Shown: in pieces, positions 14,123 to 20,158 of the stretch
How positions within the stretch are numbered: position 1 is the first letter of the stretch
Layout of the letters: each line of letters begins with the position of its first letter
From: Verrucomicrobiaceae bacterium
GTDB taxonomy: Bacteria > Verrucomicrobiota > Verrucomicrobiia > Verrucomicrobiales > Verrucomicrobiaceae
NCBI GenBank assembly: GCA_947463285.1
Contig: CANHTV010000016.1
Coordinates: forward strand, 1 to 20,158
Direction: 5' to 3'
DNA: 20,158 nt
The notes under the pieces: model-generated
What the model saw: the letters and a program-made list of their open reading frames with translations, nothing else
Database searches by the model: none
What the model was told of the DNA's origin: nothing
Made by a program: the position numbers and the translations under genes

Positions 14123-15787
14123 ATGTATTCCAACGAAGATTTTCTTCTCGAGCTGCTTACCGAAGCAGCCTACGTTACGCCTCAGGACCTTCAGCAGGTC
14201 AAAACCTCCCGTAAAGGTCAGGAATCCACCCTGGATACACTGATTAAGACTGGAATCGTTAGTGACGAGCAAATTGCCCAATTGGTCGCCTCCAATAGTG
14301 GGATGGAATATGTGGATCTTCATGGGTTTAGCGCTAATCCGCTCCTGAAGACCGCCGTTCCGGCTGAAGTGGCGCTTAAATATAAGATCGCCCCCATCGG
14401 CACGAATGGCTCCACTCTGCAAATCGCGGTGGCTGATCCTTATGATTTTGAAACTCTGGATGCTCTTCCTCACGTTTTGCAGCCTGATTTGGAGTTTTTC
14501 TGCTCCACGCCGACTCTAATCAAGGAGTTGCAGGCTAACCTTTATGGCAACGAAGCCGTGATGGGATCTGCCATGACAAAAATCGGCGGTTCTGGTGCTG
14601 GTTCTTCGGATGGTGATGCTCCTATTATCAAGCTGGTCACAAACATGTTGATGGAGGCTTTCAAAAATAAGGCCTCAGACATCCACATCGAGCCTCTGGA
14701 AAAAGACATTCGTGTGCGTTTCCGCATGGATGGTGTGCTGCATGATGTCGAGCATCACCCCAAGCGTCTGCATTCTGCCATCATTGGTCGTATCAAAATC
14801 ATGAGCGGCACCATGCAGCTCGATGAGAAACGCGTTCCTCAAGACGGTCGTATCCAAATGACCTTCAATGACAAGGAGCTGGACATGCGTGTATCGATCA
14901 TCCCGACGCAAAACGGTGAGAGTGTCGTCATGCGTGTGCTGGATAAGAGCAGCTTGCGGCTGGGCTTGTCAGACATGGGTTTCTTCAGTGATGACCAAGA
15001 GGCCTTTGAGAAGCTCATCTCAATGCCTGATGGTATTGCCCTGGTCACTGGCCCAACGGGCTCTGGTAAAACGACCACGCTATATGCCTGCTTGAGCTTC
15101 ATCAATCGTTCTGATCGCAAGATCATCACCGTTGAAGATCCTGTCGAATATGAGCTTCCAGGCATCAATCAGGTCATGGTTAAAGAAGATGTCGGCATGA
15201 CCTTTGCCGCAGCGCTTCGTGCCATGTTGCGACAAGCTCCGAACATTATCATGCTCGGGGAAATTCGAGATCTCGAAACGGCCTCCATTGCCATTAATGC
15301 CTCGCTCACTGGTCATATGGTGTTCAGCACGCTGCATACCAATGATGCCCCGGCTGCTGTTGCCCGTTTGGCTGACATCGGCGTCAAACCGTTCCTCATT
15401 GCTTCTGCGGTGCGCGGTATCTTGGCGCAACGATTGGTGCGTAAATTATGCCCAGACTGCAAAGAACCGGGTATTTTGAATCCACGGGAGCTTCGTCAGT
15501 TGGGGCTTGAAGCTAGCCAGCTTTCCAATGCGACCGTGATGAGCCCCAAAGGCTGTAACAAATGCCGCAGTTCTGGCTATCGCGGGCGAATGGTGATCGC
15601 GGAAATCTTCAAGGTGGATGACGAAGTGAGAACCATGATCAATCAACAGCTCACGACTCCACAGCTGCGCAAACGTGCGCGTGAGCTGGGTATGAGAACA
15701 CTGCGTGAAGACGGTGTGCGCAAGGTCTTGGCCGGCATCACTACAGCAGAAGAAGTCATTGAGGCCACGATGGCTGATGCAGATTGA
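14123..15787 (+). CDS. GspE/PilB-type secretion/pilus assembly ATPase, copy 1
   Basis: A 554-residue hexameric ATPase that drives pseudopilus or type IV pilus assembly from the cytoplasm. It has an N-terminal MshEN/GspE_N-like domain (about 1-145) and a flexible Gly/Ser linker (about 150-165). The C-terminal ATPase has Walker A GPTGSGKT (310-317), Asp box ITVEDPVEYE (335-344), Walker B IIMLGEIRD (375-383), His box HMVFSTLHTND (398-408) and a four-cysteine zinc site C443-PD-C446 and C478-NK-C481. The stretch before Walker B reads LRQAPN where most relatives, including the next gene, have LRQDPD. ATG 14123 is preferred over GTG 14057, which lies between the promoter boxes. The gene is followed after 51 bases by a paralogue. 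Whether the machine is a pilus or a type II secretion system cannot be decided here. Confidence 0.95.
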   Translation: MYSNEDFLLELLTEAAYVTPQDLQQVKTSRKGQESTLDTLIKTGIVSDEQIAQLVASNSGMEYVDLHGFSANPLLKTAVPAEVALKYKIAPIGTNGSTLQIAVADPYDFETLDALPHVLQPDLEFFCSTPTLIKELQANLYGNEAVMGSAMTKIGGSGAGSSDGDAPIIKLVTNMLMEAFKNKASDIHIEPLEKDIRVRFRMDGVLHDVEHHPKRLHSAIIGRIKIMSGTMQLDEKRVPQDGRIQMTFNDKELDMRVSIIPTQNGESVVMRVLDKSSLRLGLSDMGFFSDDQEAFEKLISMPDGIALVTGPTGSGKTTTLYACLSFINRSDRKIITVEDPVEYELPGINQVMVKEDVGMTFAAALRAMLRQAPNIIMLGEIRDLETASIAINASLTGHMVFSTLHTNDAPAAVARLADIGVKPFLIASAVRGILAQRLVRKLCPDCKEPGILNPRELRQLGLEASQLSNATVMSPKGCNKCRSSGYRGRMVIAEIFKVDDEVRTMINQQLTTPQLRKRARELGMRTLREDGVRKVLAGITTAEEVIEATMADAD

Positions 15788-15838
15788 TCCTGATTCCTGC
15801 TGCGAAACGACAACTTACAACAGAGAACTTTACACGAT

Positions 15839-17497
15839 ATGACCCCCCAAAACGTGGTAGATATGCTCGAAAGCCGAGGAGTCGTGGACTCCGGCGTGGC
15901 CTACGACTTGACTCAGGATTCCGTGCATAACGGCAAGGATATTTTACAGGTCCTTTTAGATTACGGCATTTTTAACAACGAGGACGAGTTCTGGGCTGTC
16001 GTCGCCGAAGAGCTTGCTGCGGACCATTTGGATCTGTCTTCTTACGAGCCACCACCGTCTGTCATCAACATCATCCCCTCTGGCATGGCGAGACTTTACG
16101 GCGCTTTTCCTGTGACACTGGATGGTCGTGGTCTGCATGTGGCTTTCACAGACCCACTCAATCCACAGCTCGTTGAGGATCTGCGTTTCGGTCTCGGTAA
16201 GGAAATTGTTCCTGTCGTGGCTCGCCGCAATCATGTGCAGTCGCTGATTGACAAGCATTACGGAACCAGTTCCCCGAGTATTGATGACATCTTTGGTGGC
16301 CTGAGTGCAGTGGGTAAAGATTCTCCTGAAGTTGAGGCTAACTCTGCGCCGATTGTTAAATTTGTCGATCTCGTGATGGCTCAGGCTATCAAGGAAAAGG
16401 CTTCAGACATTCATTTTGAGCCCTTCGAGCACGAATTCAAAATCCGCTACCGTGTGGATGGTGCGCTCTATGAGATGGCGCCACCTCCTGTGCATTTGGC
16501 CAACTCGGTCATTTCGCGTATTAAGGTCATGTCCAGCATGAACATCGCTGAGCGACGTGTTCCTCAGGATGGTCGTATCATGACCGTCGTGAATGGCAAG
16601 CCGGTTGACATGCGTGTGAACTCCTTGCCAACACAGCATGGAGAATCCGTGGTGCTTCGCGTTTTGGATCGTAGCTCGGTCAATCTGGATTTGGAGCATC
16701 TCGGGATGCCTCCTTATCTCTTTGATTACATCACGGAAACGATCAACAAACCCAACGGCATCTTCATTGTCACGGGTCCAACAGGTGCGGGAAAAACAAC
16801 GACGCTTTATGCTTGTCTTCGTCGCATCAATACGATCGATACCAAAGTGCTCACTGCTGAAGATCCAGTTGAGTATGAACTCGATGGTATCATGCAGGTG
16901 CCGGTCAATGAGGCTGTCGGACTGACCTTCGGTAAAGCTCTTCGTGCCTTCCTTCGTCAGGATCCTGATCGCATCATGGTGGGAGAAATGCGTGACGTGG
17001 AAACAGCCCAAATTGCCATTCAGGCTTCACTTACAGGACACTTGGTGCTTAGCACGCTACACACGAATGATGCCGCTGGTGCAGTCACTCGTTTGGTCGA
17101 TATGGGTGTTGAACCATTCCTGGTGTCAGCCACGCTGGAAGGTGTTTTGGCGCAACGACTTCTGCGCACGATCTGTAAAAACTGCCGTGCGCCCTACGAC
17201 CCGAGCCTTTCGATTCTGAATCAGCTGGGGCTTTCCCAGGATGATTTGGGCGGCAAAAAATTCTATACCGGTTCCGGCTGTGACAAATGTGGCGGCAGTG
17301 GCTACAAAGGCCGTAAAGGTATCTACGAGCTTCTTGAAGTGAGTGATCCGATCCGTGAACTGATCACTCAAAAAGCTCCTTCGTTGGTTCTCAAACAGAA
17401 AGCCATCGAACTCGGCATGGCCACACTGCGTGAAGATGGCCTTCGAAACATTTATGACGGTGAAACCACCATCGAAGAAGTGCTCAAGTACACCTGA
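15839..17497 (+). CDS. GspE/PilB-type secretion/pilus assembly ATPase, copy 2
   Basis: A 552-residue paralogue of the preceding ATPase with the same layout: N-terminal MshEN-like domain (about 1-142), linker, and ATPase core. Motifs are canonical: Walker A GPTGAGKT (313-320), Asp box LTAEDPVEYE (338-347), LRQDPDRIMVGEMRD (372-386), His box HLVLSTLHTND (401-411) and zinc cysteines C446-KN-C449 and C481-DK-C484. The N-terminal domains of the two copies differ far more than the ATPase cores, so they are not a recent duplication. It has the N-domain and zinc motif of assembly ATPases and is not a PilT-type retraction ATPase, which lacks both. The ATG at 15839 is the only sensible start. A 7-bp inverted repeat (17496-17516) begins within its stop codon, and gspF follows after 118 bases. 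Confidence 0.95.
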   Translation: MTPQNVVDMLESRGVVDSGVAYDLTQDSVHNGKDILQVLLDYGIFNNEDEFWAVVAEELAADHLDLSSYEPPPSVINIIPSGMARLYGAFPVTLDGRGLHVAFTDPLNPQLVEDLRFGLGKEIVPVVARRNHVQSLIDKHYGTSSPSIDDIFGGLSAVGKDSPEVEANSAPIVKFVDLVMAQAIKEKASDIHFEPFEHEFKIRYRVDGALYEMAPPPVHLANSVISRIKVMSSMNIAERRVPQDGRIMTVVNGKPVDMRVNSLPTQHGESVVLRVLDRSSVNLDLEHLGMPPYLFDYITETINKPNGIFIVTGPTGAGKTTTLYACLRRINTIDTKVLTAEDPVEYELDGIMQVPVNEAVGLTFGKALRAFLRQDPDRIMVGEMRDVETAQIAIQASLTGHLVLSTLHTNDAAGAVTRLVDMGVEPFLVSATLEGVLAQRLLRTICKNCRAPYDPSLSILNQLGLSQDDLGGKKFYTGSGCDKCGGSGYKGRKGIYELLEVSDPIRELITQKAPSLVLKQKAIELGMATLREDGLRNIYDGETTIEEVLKYT

Positions 17498-17516
17498 TTC
17501 AGTAAGGGGCTGAATC
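17496..17516. repeat. 7-bp inverted repeat starting in the stop codon of ATPase copy 2
   Basis: GATTCAG (17496-17502) and CTGAATC (17510-17516) flank TAAGGGG. The first G lies in the TGA stop (17495-17497). No T-tract follows, so it is at best a weak terminator or an RNA-processing structure inside the cluster. Confidence 0.4.
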
Positions 17517-17615
17517 CATCATTTGTGGAGGTGCAATCCATGAATTTGATGGACAGAAAGCCTTGCTGCCAACTAATCTGCATTTTATCCAGAATAATTC
17601 CTGTCGCATTTCCTT

Positions 17616-18890
17616 ATGCCGAACTTTCATTACATCGCCCTCGACCAAAATGGCCAAGAAGTAGCTGGTGAGCTAGAAGCCTCAAGCGAGAGCGAGGCAA
17701 TCAATATGCTGCGTCAAAACCAGCTTTATCCCACCCAGGTTGCCCAAGAAGGCAAAGGCGACGCTGCCGTTAAAAAACGCGCTAAAACGACCAACTCCTC
17801 CAAAGGTAAGGGTAAAGTCGTCAAAGCTGGAGCCAGTGCCAAGGTGAAGAGCAAGACGCTCATGATCTTCACGCGCCAGTTGGCCACACTGATCGACTCT
17901 GGTCTGCCCCTGCTTCGCGGATTGACCGTTCTTTCACGACAGGAGCCGCATCCGATCATGAAATCAACGATTGCGACCCTGGCGGAAAACGTTCAGACCG
18001 GCAGCACATTTTCGGAAACACTTACGCAGTATCCGAAGATCTTTAACAAGCTTTACGTGAACATGGTGAAGGCTGGTGAGTTGGGTGGTGTGCTTGAAAT
18101 CGTTCTCAACCGACTGGCTGAGTACCAGGAAAAAGCTCAGAAGCTGAAGAACAAAATCATGGCAGCGATGATCTACCCGATCATCGTGATGTTCATCGCC
18201 ATGGCCATCATGGTCTTCCTGATGTTGGTGATCGTGCCTCGCTTCGAAAAAATCTTCGAAGATATGCTAGGAGATAAAAACAAGCTACCTGAGCTGACGA
18301 AGCTGGTTATCGGCTTCAGTCGATGGATGGGTGACAATGTTCTTTACCTTGGTGGTGGTATTGCCATCTTTTTTGTTGGCTGGCGCTTGTTCGCTTCGAC
18401 TCCTGGTGGACGTCGCTCCATTGACTCGTGGAAACTTAAGTTGCCACTCTTCGGTGATGTTCAGCGCAAGACGGCCATTTCCCGATTCACACGCACCTTG
18501 GGCACTCTTGTGACTTCAGGCGTACCCATTTTGCAGGCTTTGAACATCACTCGTGAGACCGCTGGCAATGCCATCATCTCTGACGCCATCGTCAAAGTGC
18601 ATGATGCCGTCAAAGAAGGTGAATCCATGGTTGGCCCTCTTGAGGCCAGTAATGTCTTCCCTCCCATGGTTATTTCCATGGTCGATGTGGGTGAGGAAAC
18701 TGGTCAGCTTCCCGAGATGCTTTTGAAAATTGCCGACGTTTATGAGGATGAGGTAGATAACTCCGTTTCGGCTCTGACTTCGATGCTTGAGCCGCTTATG
18801 ATTGTTATGTTGGCCTTGGTTGTGGGTACCATCGTTATGGCCCTATTCCTGCCACTCATTGAAGTTATCAAGGGTCTTAGTGCGGGTTAA
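17616..18890 (+). CDS. GspF/PilC-type inner-membrane platform protein
   Basis: A 424-residue polytopic protein that forms the inner-membrane base on which the assembly ATPase acts. An N-terminal region (1-45, FHYIALDQNGQEVAGELEA) matches the usual PilC/GspF opening. It is followed by an unusually long Lys/Ala/Ser/Gly linker (about 46-80), then two T2SSF helical domains: the first begins with LMIFTRQLATLIDSGLPLLRG, the second with ISRFTRTLGTLVTSGVPIL. Membrane segments are predicted at about 186-207, 242-260 and 394-415, the normal three. The last helix ends with LFLPLIEVIKGLSAG, as in most relatives. ATG 17616 gives the standard N-terminus. It lies between the second ATPase and the pseudopilin, spaced 118 and 27 bases. 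Confidence 0.95.
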   Translation: MPNFHYIALDQNGQEVAGELEASSESEAINMLRQNQLYPTQVAQEGKGDAAVKKRAKTTNSSKGKGKVVKAGASAKVKSKTLMIFTRQLATLIDSGLPLLRGLTVLSRQEPHPIMKSTIATLAENVQTGSTFSETLTQYPKIFNKLYVNMVKAGELGGVLEIVLNRLAEYQEKAQKLKNKIMAAMIYPIIVMFIAMAIMVFLMLVIVPRFEKIFEDMLGDKNKLPELTKLVIGFSRWMGDNVLYLGGGIAIFFVGWRLFASTPGGRRSIDSWKLKLPLFGDVQRKTAISRFTRTLGTLVTSGVPILQALNITRETAGNAIISDAIVKVHDAVKEGESMVGPLEASNVFPPMVISMVDVGEETGQLPEMLLKIADVYEDEVDNSVSALTSMLEPLMIVMLALVVGTIVMALFLPLIEVIKGLSAG

Positions 18891-18917
18891 TAAGTTGAAT
18901 CTCAAATCCGTAAAGTC

Positions 18918-19577
18918 ATGAAAACTAAGCAGAAATTTCATAAAGGTAATGCATTCACTCTGATCGAGTTGATTACAGTGATCACGATTATTGCTTTACT
19001 TTTTTCCTTGGTCGTCGGCGGTTTTACTTATGCTGACCGCTATTCCAAACGTTCGAAGACCGAGGTCACGATCAAGGCCGTTCGTTCGGGGCTTGAAAAT
19101 TATAAAGAGGAGTTTGGTTCTTACCCACTTCCTCAATCTGAGGATGTTACGATCGAGATCGCCAACAAGCTTTACATCGTTGGTGGTGCCGCCTGTTTGT
19201 ATCAAGCTCTGAGTGGCGATGGCTTTGATCAAATCAGTGGTGCTACAGGTCGGGGGACATCCAGTTCGGATGGAAATCTCGACGATTACGAAAACAAAAA
19301 CGTGATGCTGAAAGACATGCCTCGGGAGTTGTGGGCGACTAGTGGTGATTACTACTACATTATTGACGGATTTGGGCACCCCATCCGCTATGTGAAAGCA
19401 GCACCTACTGCGGCGCAGACCCCTGGAGCGGCGCCCCCTGAACGCACTACCGTGAATGTGGGGACATATGACATTTGGTCCTACTCTGAAGATGAGGAAA
19501 ACCTCACTGCTACATCACTCGAATCAATCGAAGGTAGTGTTCAGGAAGCCAGTCGTAAGTGGATCAAGAATTGGTAA
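18918..19577 (+). CDS. GspG-like type II secretion/type IV pseudopilin
   Basis: A 219-residue filament subunit with a class III signal: KGNAFTLIELITVITIIALL. Prepilin peptidase should cut before Phe13, leaving Phe+1 and the conserved Glu+5. The residue before the cut is Ala, not the usual Gly. The hydrophobic helix runs to about residue 37 and continues as an amphipathic helix (KRSKTEVTIKAVRSGLENYKEEFGSYPLP), the hallmark of GspG-like pilins. The tail has the small-strand phrase ELWATSGDYYYIIDGFGHPIRYV and an acidic loop DIWSYSEDEEN that may bind calcium as in GspG. It is longer than classical GspG (about 140-150) because of inserts at about 105-130 and 155-180 and a C-terminal extension. Only one pilin-like gene is present, and no prepilin peptidase. 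Confidence 0.92.
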   Translation: MKTKQKFHKGNAFTLIELITVITIIALLFSLVVGGFTYADRYSKRSKTEVTIKAVRSGLENYKEEFGSYPLPQSEDVTIEIANKLYIVGGAACLYQALSGDGFDQISGATGRGTSSSDGNLDDYENKNVMLKDMPRELWATSGDYYYIIDGFGHPIRYVKAAPTAAQTPGAAPPERTTVNVGTYDIWSYSEDEENLTATSLESIEGSVQEASRKWIKNW

Positions 19578-19649
19578 GCACTGTTCTTTGGAATCTTGAT
19601 TCGGGTGAGAAGTTGAAATTATTCTTGCTCTGTTCGTGCGGCGGCATTG

Positions 19650-19667
19650 TTCCTGCTTATGTAGGAA
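19650..19667 (+). promoter_or_regulatory. ppc ribosome binding site within a small hairpin
   Basis: AGGA (19663-19666), four bases before the ppc ATG, is the clearest Shine-Dalgarno in the window. It can pair with upstream TTCCTG (19650-19655) through TAGGAA (19662-19667), five Watson-Crick pairs plus one G-U and a 6-base loop. This could reduce or regulate ppc translation. Confidence 0.35.
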
Positions 19668-19670
19668 TGG

Positions 19671-20158
19671 ATGACCTCAACCAACCCACTTCGGGAGCAT
19701 GGCTTCCGACTGCTTGAAGACGACCTTAAATTCCTAATGAACGCCTTCGCCGAGGTTCTTCGGCGTATTGGCGAAGCCGAACTGGCGGATAAATTGCCTT
19801 GGATCGGTCAATGTGCGGCGATTACACCAGAACCTAATCGTGCTCTCGGGCAAGCTTTGTCCATCGCCTTTCAGCTCCTGAACATTGTTGAGGAACGTGC
19901 GGCATCCCAGATCCGGCGCCTGCGTGAAAAGGATCGCGGGCCTGAAGCTGAGCCGGGCATGTGGCCCGACAATCTGCGCCAGATGAAAGCCCTGGGCTTG
20001 ACCGAAAAGCAGCTGGCGGATGTTTTATGCGATGTCTTGGTGGAGCCGGTTTTGACCGCGCATCCGACAGAGGCAAAGCGCGAAAGCGTACGCGAGCTTC
20101 ATTTGGAGATTTATGCCTTGATGAATCGCCATGAAAACAAGGATTACACGCCTCGTGA
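19671..20158 (+). CDS. ppc: Phosphoenolpyruvate carboxylase, 3'-truncated by the window edge
   Basis: The first 162 residues of a cytoplasmic enzyme that carboxylates phosphoenolpyruvate to oxaloacetate, feeding the citric acid cycle. The frame runs open to the last base and contains the conserved catalytic block VLTAHPTEAKRE (127-138), whose His131 corresponds to the essential histidine of bacterial PEPC. The N-terminal helix FRLLEDDLKFLMNAFAEVLRR is also typical. ATG 19671 is chosen for its Shine-Dalgarno AGGA four bases upstream; the ATG at 19667 is in another frame. The rest of the roughly 900-residue protein lies outside the window. The gene is 93 bases after the pseudopilin gene and is functionally unrelated to it. 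Confidence 0.93.
   Translation, partial: MTSTNPLREHGFRLLEDDLKFLMNAFAEVLRRIGEAELADKLPWIGQCAAITPEPNRALGQALSIAFQLLNIVEERAASQIRRLREKDRGPEAEPGMWPDNLRQMKALGLTEKQLADVLCDVLVEPVLTAHPTEAKRESVRELHLEIYALMNRHENKDYTPR

Noticed and set aside
17517..17615. Promoter TTGCTG-17-TATCCA and a small ORF between ATPase copy 2 and gspF
   Set aside because: The boxes match the consensus only weakly, and the ORF at the in-gap ATG runs out of frame into gspF with no homology.

Overview
The window looks like chromosomal DNA of a member of the Verrucomicrobiota, probably a Prosthecobacter or Verrucomicrobium relative. This is inferred from gene content: a twin-arginine DUF1501 protein, a compact pilus/secretion cluster with two adjacent GspE/PilB ATPases, a YlbF-family protein with a cysteine-rich tail, and proteins with no obvious proteobacterial relatives. 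No database search was possible. Most genes are housekeeping or envelope genes. I see no phage, insertion sequence, integrase or CRISPR array.

Layout. 1-2073 is the 3' part of alaS. 2215-2931 encodes an exported LolA-like protein. 2945-3691 has no convincing gene, only a possible broken exported ORF on the minus strand. 3692-4886 carries a YlbF-family gene and an ABC-transporter ATPase without a permease; the ATPase overlaps trmL tail to tail. 4876-7099 is a tight minus-strand operon, aroD-dacA-trmL. It diverges from a polyprenyl-phosphate sugar-phosphate transferase gene at 7160-8554. A minus-strand CAU tRNA at 8569-8641, best read as tRNA-Ile2, is followed by purD (plus) converging on hisC (minus). 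11273-12558 encodes a zinc-ribbon membrane protein and a translationally coupled 34-residue basic ORF. A Tat-dependent DUF1501 protein follows and ends in a strong intrinsic terminator. 14123-19577 is a pilus/type II secretion-like set: two ATPases, a GspF/PilC membrane protein and a GspG-like pseudopilin. The window closes inside ppc.

How the genes work together. The last cluster supplies motors, inner-membrane platform and a pseudopilin for a type IV filament machine, but no prepilin peptidase, secretin or PilT is present here. The dacA lipoprotein and the sugar transferase serve envelope construction. aroD, hisC, purD and ppc are central metabolism.

The most unusual signal is structural. 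Several genes end in perfect 10-bp inverted repeats that enclose or overlap their own stop codon: the LolA-like gene, purD and hisC, with weaker cases elsewhere. Between convergent purD and hisC two such hairpins flank a third near-palindrome. Other points worth a look are the 34-residue ORF, the N-terminally lipid-anchored carboxypeptidase, the divergent tandem ATPases and the Ala(-1) prepilin cleavage site.
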